Shown here in pieces: positions 23,528 through 34,978 of a stretch of 64,000 nt of DNA. Origin of the DNA: Membranipora membranacea (lineage: Eukaryota > Bryozoa > Gymnolaemata > Cheilostomatida > Membraniporidae); contig OU612073.1 of the NCBI GenBank assembly GCA_914767715.1, positions 12,960,001 to 13,024,000 on the forward strand, given 5' to 3'. The translations under genes were made by a program, and so were the position numbers. Every line of letters starts with the position of its first letter. Position 1 is the stretch's first letter. A model generated the notes under the pieces. That model did no database searches and was not told where the DNA came from. It worked only from the letters and a program-made list of their open reading frames with translations.

Positions 23528-23882
23528 GAACAGTATATTGAACTGCTGACATACAACAGTGTGAGGTAATTGTAGCTAGAGAATTTAATTTCGCTTGTAT
23601 TAAACAATCAAATTTCTATATGGTGCTATGACCTTGATGACCATGAGTGCTTTTTATCTTTGGTTCTCAGATAATTTCATTTTTATGGTTTTGTAAATGC
23701 AGGTGGTTGAGTAAAGGAAAGTCCTTAGAGCGAGGAGTTCTGTAGCACCGCATCTAACCTGAACTCGACCTCAAGTAGAGGGGCCCACTGCTGCTGTATT
23801 TATGGAGCATAATATATAGTTTCTGATGAGGAGTCTATATATTGATATATAAGCCTTCCAACTCAATGGATGTCTTTACACT

Positions 23883-24796
23883 TGTAAGATCACTAAAAAA
23901 CTAGTAGGTACAGCCAAGGGAAAAGCTAACTGGTGTACAAACATTAGAAATGACTTTGATCAGGTGTTAAACTCAGTATTTACAGTCAGTGAAGGCTCTG
24001 GACCGGAAAAATTTACCAGAGGAATTGTGAACCGGTAAGTTTAATATAATATAAACACAGAAGATGCTGATCATAGGACAATTTAGAACTATGATCTATG
24101 TGGATCAGGGATGTTGTAGAAACTCGAACCTACCCACTCAGCTCAGAACCATTTTCCACCCTTGGACAACATCCGTATGACTAGACGTCTTCCACTTCAT
24201 GATGCGTTTCACATCCACTGTATGGTACCTTCATGACCCGACTGTCTGCAGCTATTTTCCAGTGGGACTCTTGAGGATATGGCCAACCTTATCAGAGCAA
24301 TGAGGTCTACTCTGGGGTCTCATGGAGCATCAGCGTCAGATGTAAGACATTTCAGTCCATTTTTTCTATTCAATTCAGTTGGCCTATCTATCTAACTTGA
24401 TGTGCTACCCAAGGACCGACCCCTTGGGTGTGCCACTGATAGACCAGGAAGCAGCCCATGCTGTATGGGTAAAGCAAGCCAAGCATGTAAAGTGTACAGT
24501 TGACCCCCCAGGTATCTTGCTGTACATCAAAACATGAACTATAAAGAATGGCACTGTTAAATTAATACATACAGATCGGGTACAGAATCTTCCCGCTACA
24601 TAATCTTTTCTACAAGCTGTATGACATAATTAGTGTTGATGATTCTAAGAGTTACATGCTGCAAATGGGCTATTTCCGCCTGTTGAGGCTTATTGCATCG
24701 ATATTTTGGGGGAACAACAACCAATGCTGCACATATGCAGATGTACTTATCGGAGGGGTTGCATTACTGGAACCTAAGAGGGAACAGCAGAGCGAG
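23883..24796 (+). pseudogene. DUF6729-like transposon protein fragment, copy 1
   Basis: Decayed plus-strand pieces follow the order of a transposon-associated protein family that I remember as DUF6729. They are NDFDQVLNSVFTVSEG ending at a GTAAGT donor near 24033; a FHPW / DVFHFM-like piece near 24145; LGVPLIDQEAAHAVW with KCTVDPPGILLYIKT at about 24425-24535; and HRYFGGTTTNAAHMQMYL with EGLHYWN near 24700-24780. Frames change between pieces and stops occur. The inverted LINE joins immediately after. The DUF number is from memory and the function is unknown. Confidence 0.55.
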
Positions 24797-25290
24797 GGTG
24801 CCAGTATTGGTAATGAGCGTGTCTGAGAGTAAATTATTATTTGATATTGTTTGTTGTCTGCGATTACTGAGAAAGCTTATAATCCATCGTGTAATGTTTG
24901 AGTCAAGGTGTTGCAGTACTGGTATTAGATATTCTACTCTTATTGTATTGAAGGCTGATGAGAAATCTAGAAAGAGACAGTGAGCATAGTTTGTCTGAGC
25001 TTTATCAATGAAGTTGGTTATGGTTGTTGTGAGGCACATAACTGCATCTTGAGTTGAGCGGTTCGTTCTGTATGCAAATTGGTGTGGGTCCATTGGTGTG
25101 TGTTGCGCTACATAATATTTGATGAGCCCCTCCAGCATCTTACATCTTGTATGAGCTATTGGTCTGTTATCTTTGAGCTGAGTAGGTTTGCTAACTTTTG
25201 GTATAGTGTTTTGCTCCCGAACTGTTTGTCCGCTGCTGATGTTGGTTCTATTAACCGTTACAGAACTGTTTTTTTGCATTGTAGAAAAGC
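24797..25290 (-). mobile_element. CR1/Rex1-like LINE RT fragment, copy 1
   Basis: Minus-strand RT segment with TIPKVSKPTQLKDNRP, HQFAYRTNRSTQDAV, LFLDFSSAFNTI (catalytic Asp block) and FLSNRRQQT, ending abruptly at TLITNTGT where the conserved PQG block should follow. The fragment is therefore cut at both ends. Copy 1 has LKDNRP where the family consensus is DYRP. Confidence 0.75.
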
Positions 25291-25850
25291 TTTGCGGGCA
25301 AAGAAGTTGGAAGGAAGTCGTCTAAAGAGCACTTTGTCACAAAGAAATGGGAGAAGTTGTCCCCAGCTGAACAACAAAGGCACATATTAGTAAGGTGTGA
25401 CCTTTGTGCGTGTGTAAACCAAAAATATGTAGACTTTAAGCTGCAACAAAACAACAGACCTCCAGAATAAGAACCTGAGCGTGTAGACTGTAGAGTATGT
25501 TGTGGTTTGTGGGATTGAGCCTGCAAATACCCAACCAAACAGCAGACAACTAACAACTGGTGATATCCCCAAGTGTCAAGTGGCTATTTCAGCAGGGTGT
25601 CTAGTGCTCTGTGAGTAATGAAGACTGGCAGTGTAGGTTTGAACCTCAACAAACTGTTATACTATTATTCCACAGAATCAGAATAAAGCCCTGAGGTGAG
25701 CGCGATTTTCATTATTCACTTTTTTGGATATGAAATTATTTTGCACAATTACATTTATTCATGAGGAATTATGAAAGCTTGTTTGTATCATTACTTCCTG
25801 AACTTTGACATGATCATTTACGTCTTCTATTTTTGTATATTTACGTCCTC
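25291..25850 (+). other. Unit tail: transposon-like fragment and hAT 3' sequence, copy 1
   Basis: Coding-like remains near 25310-25440 (HFVTKKWEKLSPAEQQRH, then C..C) of unknown family. From about 25660 comes a segment (YSTESE, then CTGAGGTGAGCG) whose last 150 bp recur at 60000-60125, so it is a dispersed element. It ends in one 23-bp minisatellite unit at the junction with copy 2. Confidence 0.5.
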
Positions 25851-25920
25851 AGCAAGCGCATCGAACGTCACCACCAACGACGAGTTGTCCACTGCACCAC
25901 CCTCAACCATCACCCTAGAT

Positions 25921-27121
25921 CAGGGGTGCCCAACCTATGGCTTATGAGCCACCTCGGCTCATATTGGCTTTTTGGGTGGCTCATTTTAATATTTGCAAAA
26001 TTCAAGCGCTTTTTGGCGCGAATTTCATGCATTCAATTCATGCATGTACAATGTACATTAAAAGTATGTATAGTGTATACAAGTTCATTGCATTGGGTGC
26101 CTGCATTATATATGTGTGTGTAGAGTTGTCTTCTTGTGGCATTCACAGAGCCCAATCAAACCGATGAAAATTGACTGGATAAGATCTCAGGTGATCCAGT
26201 TTTTTCATTTGTAACTATTTTCATGTGCTGCTTGTCAAGATACATGTGAGATGGGTGACAAACCCATATCTTTCCAGCCAACCTGGACAGATAAGTTCCT
26301 GGTCAGAGAGGTTGGTGGGAGGCCTGTATGCGTGATATGTAACAAGACGCAAACCTATAACAAGCAGAGTAGTATTTCGAGACATTTTAACAGTGCACAC
26401 AGCGATTTTGACAGTAGGTTCCCTTCAGGGTCTGGAAGACGTAAAGACAGAGTATAGAAATTGCTCTTAAACGCTGAGCAGGGAAAGAAACTTCTAAAAG
26501 GGAAGCCTAGTGACGCAGCAGTAGCTGCTTCTGTAGCCAGTTTCCAAGTCGCTTACGAGCTGGGGAAGGCTATGGCACCATTCACGCATAGTGAACTTAT
26601 CAAGACGTGCATGGTCAGCACAGTTGAATCGCTGTTCTCAAATAAACCAGAGATAAAAGCGGCCATCAACAATGTGCCACTCAGTCGCATGACAACCACT
26701 CGGAGAGTGGAGATCATTGGAGAGGACATAAGGCGGAGCACCCTGGTCGAGGTCAAGGAATCAGATTGCTTCTCATTGGCCCTCAACGAGACTAATGACA
26801 TCAATGACACTGCGCAGTTAGCAATCTTTGTATGCTACTCCCTAAAAGACATATACCATGAGCGCCTACTAACAGTGCTTAGTTTGAAAGGCAGAACTAC
26901 AGGATCAATTATTTTTGAGGAGTTTGAGAAATTTATGGTGGATGGATCTCTTCCCTGGGATAAGATTGTGGGTGTAGCTACTGATGGTGCCCCAGCAATG
27001 GTTGGCAAAAATTCAGCATTTGTAAAATTCCTGAAAGACAAGTGCCCTAACCTTCTTGCCTGCCATTGTATCATTCATGAATCAGTGCTGTGTGCTCAGA
27101 CAATATCTGACAGAAATGGAT
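25921..27121 (+). pseudogene. hAT transposase, copy 2, truncated
   Basis: Identical in coding to copy 1: BED finger from ATG 26251, the same in-frame TAG at 26458, the same LALNETND, and the same stop at 27121. The lesions therefore predate the tandem duplication. Confidence 0.85.
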
Positions 27122-27476
27122 GAACAGTATATTGAACTGCTGACATACAACAGTGTGAGGTAATTGTAGCTAGAGAATTTAATTTCGCTTGTATTAAACA
27201 ATCAAATTTCTATATGGTGCTATGACCTTGATGACCATGAGTGCTTTTTATCTTTGGTTCTCAGATAATTTCATTTTTATGGTTTTGTAAATGCAGGTGG
27301 TTGAGTAAAGGAAAGTCCTTAGAGCGAGGAGTTCTGTAGCACCGCATCTAACCTGAACTCGACCTCAAGTAGAGGGGCCCACTGCTGCTGTATTTATGGA
27401 GCATAATATATAGTTTCTGATGAGGAGTCTATATATTGATATATAAGCCTTCCAACTCAATGGATGTCTTTACACT

Positions 27477-28390
27477 TGTAAGATCACTAAAAAACTAGTA
27501 GGTACAGCCAAGGGAAAAGCTAACTGGTGTACAAACATTAGAAATGACTTTGATCAGGTGTTAAACTCAGTATTTACAGTCAGTGAAGGCTCTGGACCGG
27601 AAAAATTTACCAGAGGAATTGTGAACCGGTAAGTTTAATATAATATAAACACAGAAGATGCTGATCATAGGACAATTTAGAACTATGATCTATGTGGATC
27701 AGGGATGTTGTAGAAACTCGAACCTACCCACTCAGCTCAGAACCATTTTCCACCCTTGGACAACATCCGTATGACTAGACGTCTTCCACTTCATGATGCG
27801 TTTCACATCCACTGTATGGTACCTTCATGACCCGACTGTCTGCAGCTATTTTCCAGTGGGACTCTTGAGGATATGGCCAACCTTATCAGAGCAATGAGGT
27901 CTACTCTGGGGTCTCATGGAGCATCAGCGTCAGATGTAAGACATTTCAGTCCATTTTTTCTATTCAATTCAGTTGGCCTATCTATCTAACTTGATGTGCT
28001 ACCCAAGGACCGACCCCTTGGGTGTGCCACTAATAGACCAGGAAGCAGCCCATGCTGTATGGGTAAAGCAAGCCAAGCATGTAAAGTGTACAGTTGACCC
28101 CCCAGGTATCTTGCTGTACATCAAAACATGAACTATAAAGAATGGCACTGTTAAATTAATACATACAGATCGGGTACAGAATCTTCCCGCTACATAATCT
28201 TTTCTACAAGCTGTATGACATAATTAGTGTTGATGATTCTAAGAGTTACATGCTGCAAATGGGCTATTTCCGCCTGTTGAGGCTTATTGCATCGATATTT
28301 TGGGGGAACAACAACCAATGCTGCACATATGCAGATGTACTTATCGGAGGGGTTGCATTACTGGAACCTAAGAGGGAACAGCAGAGCGAG
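27477..28390 (+). pseudogene. DUF6729-like fragment, copy 2
   Basis: Same pieces and breaks as in copy 1; carries the copy-2-specific CACTAATAG change in the LIDQEAA region. Confidence 0.5.
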
Positions 28391-28884
28391 GGTGCCAGTA
28401 TTGGTAATGAGCGTGTCTGAGAGTAAATTATTATTTGATATTGTTTGTTGTCTGCGATTACTGAGAAAGCTTATAATCCATCGTGTAATGTTTGAGTCAA
28501 GGTGTTGCAGTACTGGTATTAGATATTCTACTCTTATTGTATTGAAGGCTGATGAGAAATCTAGAAAGAGACAGTGAGCATAGTTTGTCTGAGCTTTATC
28601 AATGAAGTTGGTTATGGTTGTTGTGAGGCACATAACTGCATCTTGAGTTGAGCGGTTCGTTCTGTATGCAAATTGGTGTGGGTCCATTGGTGTGTGTTGC
28701 GCTACATAATATTTGATGAGCCCCTCCAGCATCTTACATCTTGTATGAGCTATTGGTCTGTTATCTTTGAGCTGAGTAGGTTTGCTAACTTTTGGTATAG
28801 TGTTTTGCTCCCGAACTGTTTGTCCGCTGCTGATGTTGGTTCTATTAACCGTTACAGAACTGTTTTTTTGCATTGTAGAAAAGC
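28391..28884 (-). mobile_element. CR1/Rex1-like LINE RT fragment, copy 2
   Basis: Same as copy 1, including the derived LKDNRP. Confidence 0.75.
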
Positions 28885-29444
28885 TTTGCGGGCAAAGAAG
28901 TTGGAAGGAAGTCGTCTAAAGAGCACTTTGTCACAAAGAAATGGGAGAAGTTGTCCCCAGCTGAACAACAAAGGCACATATTAGTAAGGTGTGACCTTTG
29001 TGCGTGTGTAAACCAAAAATATGTAGACTTTAAGCTGCAACAAAACAACAGACCTCCAGAATAAGAACCTGAGCGTGTAGACTGTAGAGTATGTTGTGGT
29101 TTGTGGGATTGAGCCTGCAAATACCCAACCAAACAGCAGACAACTAACAACTGGTGATATCCCCAAGTGTCAAGTGGCTATTTCAGCAGGGTGTCTAGTG
29201 CTCTGTGAGTAATGAAGACTGGCAGTGTAGGTTTGAACCTCAACAAACTGTTATACTATTATTCCACAGAATCAGAATAAAGCCCTGAGGTGAGCGCGAT
29301 TTTCATTATTCACTTTTTTGGATATGAAATTATTTTGCACAATTACATTTATTCATGAGGAATTATGAAAGCTTGTTTGTATCATTACTTCCTGAACTTT
29401 GACATGATCATTTACGTCTTCTATTTTTGTATATTTACGTCCTC
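28885..29444 (+). other. Unit tail, copy 2
   Basis: Same unit-tail content as copy 1, ending in one 23-bp minisatellite unit before copy 3. Confidence 0.5.
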
Positions 29445-29514
29445 AGCAAGCGCATCAAACGTCACCACCAACGACGAGTTGTCCACTGCACCACCCTCAA
29501 CCATCACCCTAGAT

Positions 29515-30715
29515 CAGGGGTGCCCAACCTATGGCTTATGAGCCACCTCGGCTCATATTGGCTTTTTGGGTGGCTCATTTTAATATTTGCAAAATTCAAG
29601 CGCTTTTTGGCGCGAATTTCATGCATTCAATTCATGCATGTACAATGTACATTAAAAGTATGTATAGTGTATACAAGTTCATTGCATTGGGTGCCTGCAT
29701 TATATATGTGTGTGTAGAGTTGTCTTCTTGTGGCATTCACAGAGCCCAATCAAACCGATGAAAATTGACTGGATAAGATCTCAGGTGATCCAGTTTTTTC
29801 ATTTGTAACTATTTTCATGTGCTGCTTGTCAAGATACATGTGAGATGGGTGACAAACCCATATCTTTCCAGCCAACCTGGACAGATAAGTTCCTGGTCAG
29901 AGAGGTTGGTGGGAGGCCTGTATGCGTGATATGTAACAAGACGCAAACCTATAACAAGCAGAGTAGTATTTCGAGACATTTTAACAGTGCACACAGCGAT
30001 TTTGACAGTAGGTTCCCTTCAGGGTCTGGAAGACGTAAAGACAGAGTATAGAAATTGCTCTTAAACGCTGAGCAGGGAAAGAAACTTCTAAAAGGGAAGC
30101 CTAGTGACGCAGCAGTAGCTGCTTCTGTAGCCAGTTTCCAAGTCGCTTACGAGCTGGGGAAGGCTATGGCACCATTCACGCATAGTGAACTTATCAAGAC
30201 GTGCATGGTCAGCACAGTTGAATCGCTGTTCTCAAATAAACCAGAGATAAAAGCGGCCATCAACAATGTGCCACTCAGTCGCATGACAACCACTCGGAGA
30301 GTGGAGATCATTGGAGAGGACATAAGGCGGAGCACCCTGGTCGAGGTCAAGGAATCAGATTGCTTCTCATTGGCCCTCAACGAGACTAATGACATCAATG
30401 ACACTGCGCAGTTAGCAATCTTTGTATGCTACTCCCTAAAAGACATATACCATGAGCGCCTACTAACAGTGCTTAGTTTGAAAGGCAGAACTACAGGATC
30501 AATTATTTTTGAGGAGTTTGAGAAATTTATGGTGGATGGATCTCTTCCCTGGGATAAGATTGTGGGTGTAGCTACTGATGGTGCCCCAGCAATGGTTGGC
30601 AAAAATTCAGCATTTGTAAAATTCCTGAAAGACAAGTGCCCTAACCTTCTTGCCTGCCATTGTATCATTCATGAATCAGTGCTGTGTGCTCAGACAATAT
30701 CTGACAGAAATGGAT
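29515..30715 (+). pseudogene. hAT transposase, copy 3, truncated
   Basis: Same BED finger (ATG 29845), TAG at 30052, LALNETND and terminal stop at 30715 as copies 1 and 2. Confidence 0.85.
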
Positions 30716-31070
30716 GAACAGTATATTGAACTGCTGACATACAACAGTGTGAGGTAATTGTAGCTAGAGAATTTAATTTCGCTTGTATTAAACAATCAAA
30801 TTTCTATATGGTGCTATGACCTTGATGACCATGAGTGCTTTTTATCTTTGGTTCTCAGATAATTTCATTTTTATGGTTTTGTAAATGCAGGTGGTTGAGT
30901 AAAGGAAAGTCCTTAGAGCGAGGAGTTCTGTAGCACCGCATCTAACCTGAACTCGACCTCAAGTAGAGGGGCCCACTGCTGCTGTATTTATGGAGCATAA
31001 TATATAGTTTCTGATGAGGAGTCTATATATTGATATATAAGACTTCCAACTCAATGGATGTCTTTACACT

Positions 31071-31984
31071 TGTAAGATCACTAAAAAACTAGTAGGTACA
31101 GCCAAGGGAAAAGCTAACTGGTGTACAAACATTAGAAATGACTTTGGTCAGGTGTTAAACTCAGTATTTACAGTCAGTGAAGGCTCTGGACCGGAAAAAT
31201 TTACCAGAGGAATTGTGAACCGGTAAGTTTAATATAATATAAACACAGAAGATGCTGATCATAGGACAATTTAGAACTATGATCTATGTGGATCAGGGAT
31301 GTTGTAGAAACTCGAACCTACCCACTCAGCTCAGAACCATTTTCCACCCTTGGACAACATCCGTATGACTAGACGTCTTCCACTTCATGATGCGTTTCAC
31401 ATCCACTGTATGGTACCTTCATGACCCGACTGTCTGCAGCTATTTTCCAGTGGGACTCTTGAGGATATGGCCAACCTTATCAGAGCAATGAGGTCTACTC
31501 TGGGGTCTCATGGAGCATCAGCGTCAGATGTAAGACATTTCAGTCCATTTTTTCTATTCAATTCAGTTGGCCTATCTATCTAACTTGATGTGCTACCCAA
31601 GGACCGACCCCTTGGGTGTGCCACTGATAGACCAGGAAGCAGCCCATGCTGTATGGGTAAAGCAAGCCAAGCATGTAAAGTGTACAGTTGACCCCCCAGG
31701 TATCTTGCTGTACATCAAAACATGAACTATAAAGAATGGCACTGTTAAATTAATACATACAGATCGGGTACAGAATCTTCCCGCTACATAATCTTTTCTA
31801 CAAGCTGTATGACATAATTAGTGTTGATGATTCTAAGAGTTACATGCTGCAAATGGGCTATTTCCGCCTGTTGAGGCTTATTGCATCGATATTTTGGGGG
31901 AACAACAACCAATGCTGCACATATGCAGATGTACTTATCGGAGGGGTTGCATCACTGGAACCTAAGAGGGAACAGCAGAGCGAG
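31071..31984 (+). pseudogene. DUF6729-like fragment, copy 3
   Basis: Same pieces as in the other copies; reads EGLHHWN where copies 1 and 2 read EGLHYWN. Confidence 0.5.
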
Positions 31985-32478
31985 GGTGCCAGTATTGGTA
32001 ATGAGCGTGTCTGAGAGTAAATTATTATTTGATATTGTTTGTTGTCTGCGATTACTGAGAAAGCTTATAATCCATCGTGTAATGTTTGAGTCAAGGTGTT
32101 GCAGTACTGGTATTAGATATTCTACTCTTATTGTATTGAAGGCTGATGAGAAATCTAGAAAGAGACAGTGAGCATAGTTTGTCTGAGCTTTATCAATGAA
32201 GTTGGTTATGGTTGTTGTGAGGCACATAACTGCATCTTGAGTTGAGCGGTTCGTTCTGTATGCAAATTGGTGTGGGTCCATTGGTGTGTGTTGCGCTACA
32301 TAATATTTGATGAGCCCCTCCAGCATCTTACATCTTGTATGAGCTATTGGTCTGTAATCTTTGAGCTGAGTAGGTTTGCTAACTTTTGGTATAGTGTTTT
32401 GCTCCCGAACTGTTTGTCCGCTGCTGATGTTGGTTCTATTAACCGTTACAGAACTGTTTTTTTGCATTGTAGAAAAGC
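31985..32478 (-). mobile_element. CR1/Rex1-like LINE RT fragment, copy 3
   Basis: Same fragment, but with LKDYRP, the expected RT consensus, in place of LKDNRP. Copy 3 therefore probably keeps the ancestral base and copies 1 and 2 share a derived one. Confidence 0.75.
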
Positions 32479-33008
32479 TTTGCGGGCAAAGAAGTTGGAA
32501 GGAAGTCGTCTAAAGAGCACTTTGTCACAAAGAAATGGGAGAAGTTGTCCCCAGCTGAACAACAAAGGCACATATTAGTAAGGTGTGACCTTTGTGCGTG
32601 TGTAAACCAAAAATATGTAGACTTTAAGCTGCAACAAAACAACAGACCTCCAGAATAAGAACCTGAGCGTGTAGACTGTAGAGTATGTTGTGGTTTGTGG
32701 GATTGAGCCTGCAAATACCCAACCAAACAGCAGACAACTAACAACTGGTGATATCCCCAAGTGTCAAGTGGCTATTTCAGCAGGGTGTCTAGTGCTCTGT
32801 GAGTAATGAAGACTGGCAGTGTAGGTTTGAACCTCAACAAACTGTTATACTATTATTCCACAGAATCAGGATAAAGCCCTGAGGTGAGCGCGATTTTCAT
32901 TATTCACTTTTTTGGATATGAAATTATTTTGCACAATTACATTTATTCATGAGGAATTATGAAAGCTTGTTTGTATCATTACTTCCTGAACTTTGACATG
33001 ATCATTTA

Positions 33009-33112
33009 CGTCTTCTATTTTTGTATATTTACGTCCTCTATTTTTGTATATTTACGTCTTCTATTTTTGTATATTTACGTCTTCTAATTTTTGTATATTT
33101 ACGTCTTTTATT
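33009..33112 (+). repeat. 23-bp minisatellite at the right edge of the tandem block
   Basis: About four and a half units of CGTCTTCTATTTTTGTATAT plus TTA, one with an extra A, run from the end of copy 3 into flanking DNA. Inside the block the copy1/copy2 and copy2/copy3 junctions each hold one unit plus a partial unit. Confidence 0.9.
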
Positions 33113-33439
33113 TTGTTTCAGTTTCACTATACAAAATAGAAGTATCAACCTTCAATATAGTTGGCTCATACCTACACTGCGACAGCATCCTTACATCAGT
33201 CCAACTAAGGATAAATAATAATTATATCAGTCAAACAATCACCATGAATTCTGCCCGCACTCATTAAATAGTGGTCGTACGGTCACCCTAGACCACACCC
33301 ACATTTGAAATATGAGTGGAAAAGAGGGTGCTGCTGTGTGTATGGAGCTGGTATCAGTATCTTGTCTTTTTTCTGATGAGGAGTTTACCGCCCTTCCTCT
33401 TCAACAGAGTCACACATAGAGACTTTTGCCAAAACCCCT

Positions 33440-34205
33440 ACCAAAAGAATAAACCTCAAGTTCTCAAACCCTCAAACCAAAAGGACCAAACTGCCACCCA
33501 TGAGCGACACATAGAGAAGCTGCTCGCCCAGGAGCTATATCACAGAAAAAGAAAAGGGGACCGAACGAAAACCGGAGGAATGTGTGAGATTTGGAGAGAA
33601 AATAGCCGAACATGCTTCTTTGTTCACAGATCTGTATGAACGTGCAGTTAGGATGAAACAGAACAAACAGGTTTTCTTTGATAGAAGATCCAATCCTCCA
33701 GTCAATCCCAACAAGGCATCTGGTTCAGGCTTGTATATGCAATCACCAAATCTCCTATCATAAGCTCATCATGGCCATATTTTTACACATACAACTTTTA
33801 ATGTCCATATTGCACAAGTTTTTGTGTTTTGGTGAATATTTAACAAGCTGATGATCAGTACAGATCATCCTTCATAAACTGTGTGTTTGTGCGGATGCCA
33901 AGAAGAATATGGAGTTTTGATCTGAAATTTCGGGAGTGCAAGTTTACTCTTACTCATATGGTGATCTGTTGTACATTTATAAAAGTAGTAGATGTATATG
34001 GGTATCACTGAATTGCATCAGAATATCTTGGTAAAAACATATAGTTGTCTGCTCTCTTACAATATTATGTCATCTATGACCGACTCCTTGGTTGTGCCAC
34101 CAATAGACTAGGAAGCAGCCAATGCCTTATAAGAAAAGCAGGCCAAGCATGTAAAGTGTGTAGTTGACCCTCCAGGTATCTCGCTGTACATCAAAACACG
34201 AACAT
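33440..34205 (+). pseudogene. DUF6729-like transposon protein remnant
   Basis: A coding-like stretch with ERHIEKLLAQEL near 33500 and ASGSGLYMQSPNLLS near 33720 matches 57060-57320 base for base over long parts. It continues to a FRECKFTLTH finger-like piece near 33930 (CPECKFTLT in the 57-kb copy). At 34079-34205 it shows the LIDQEAAHAVW / VDPPGI segment also found in the tandem units. Stops and frame changes occur throughout. Confidence 0.55.
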
Positions 34206-34369
34206 GAAGCCAGCCAGCCTCCCATCTGATAATAGTACTTTACAGGCGTGGTGTCATGGTCCGTAATAACTAACAACTGAAACGTCCAATAATTTGAAGT
34301 GGATATTCTAGCGATACTATGAGCAGATCAGTAAGCTTTTGGAAGCTTGGTGAATGAACTACGTTGTAA

Positions 34370-34970
34370 AAGTGCTTCCGTTGCCATCTCTACTAGCAGT
34401 ACCATCTCAACTAGTAGTACCATCTCATCTTGCAGTACAATTTCAACTAGCATTATCAATCATCAATCAAAATGGACGTGTTCTGGTAACTTATTTTGAT
34501 CCTTATTATTCTCTAGATCATTTATCGGATCCGGAGTTTTGTCACAGAAACCCGACTGCAGCAGATTGGTTGGAGTGGTGGTGATTCGGCTGTGTAACAT
34601 GCTCATCATCTCAGCCAGAAACATAGTGTATATCAGCCTCATTTTAATGCGATCTTTGAACGCTACTGCCGCATCAGGAATGTCGTATTAGACATTTCAT
34701 CTCTAGCGAGAGCAGGGATGGTTAGAGGAAAAGCTCATGTTTTTAATTGATCTCTGAGCATCTTTATAAACCATTTATGGTTGTTTATAGTAACAGACGT
34801 TGTAGGAGGCATGATTATTTGACATATAGGCCAGAACGAGAAGTGGTGGCCATGATGGACCCATTTGTAAATAAATTTAATTTTATACACTTTGTATTTC
34901 ATTTTATTAAATTGAATTCCATCTCTGCATTGCAGCGCGGAATAGAGAAGAATAGAAACTCATGCCTCGC
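34370..34970. other. No clear gene; short degenerate repeat
   Basis: A degenerate repeat of about 20 bp around CTAGNAGTACCATCTCA occurs at 34389-34455. The rest has no feature that I recognise. Confidence 0.4.
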
Positions 34971-34978
34971 ATCAAGGG

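Larger units (their letters stand above)
22257..25850 (+). repeat. Tandem unit copy 1 (3,594 bp mosaic of transposon pieces)
   Basis: First of three head-to-tail copies, beginning AGCAAGCGCATCG and ending TTTACGTCCTC. Contents in order: truncated hAT element, DUF6729-like fragment, inverted LINE RT fragment, hAT tail. It differs from copies 2 and 3 at one private site seen by eye, TATTGTGTATAC near 22474 (copies 2 and 3 have TATAGTGTATAC). Confidence 0.97.
25851..29444 (+). repeat. Tandem unit copy 2
   Basis: Exactly 3,594 bp, same content and order as copy 1. One private difference seen by eye is CACTAATAGACC near 28031 (CACTGATAGACC in copies 1 and 3). It otherwise sides with copy 1 against copy 3. 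Confidence 0.97.
29445..33038 (+). repeat. Tandem unit copy 3
   Basis: Exactly 3,594 bp. About six private differences were seen by eye: GCATCAAACG near 29458, ATAAGACTTCC near 31041, GACTTTGGTCAGG near 31147, GCATCACTGG near 31951, CTGTAATC near 32354 and AATCAGGATAAAG near 32869. Its right edge runs into an expanded 23-bp minisatellite. Confidence 0.97.

Noticed and set aside
25310-25440. WEKLSPAEQQRH with C..C in the unit tail versus WEHLTSEEKRSH with C..C in the 21-kb exon
   Set aside because: The similarity is confined to a few spaced residues; I could not support homology by eye.
25251-25572. Minus-strand frames near the end of each tandem unit
   Set aside because: No recognisable domain; they recur only because the whole unit is repeated.
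33284-33296. CACCCTAGACC looked like a second copy of the hAT target CCCTAGAT
   Set aside because: The 3' terminal repeat is absent beside it and the match is short; likely coincidence.
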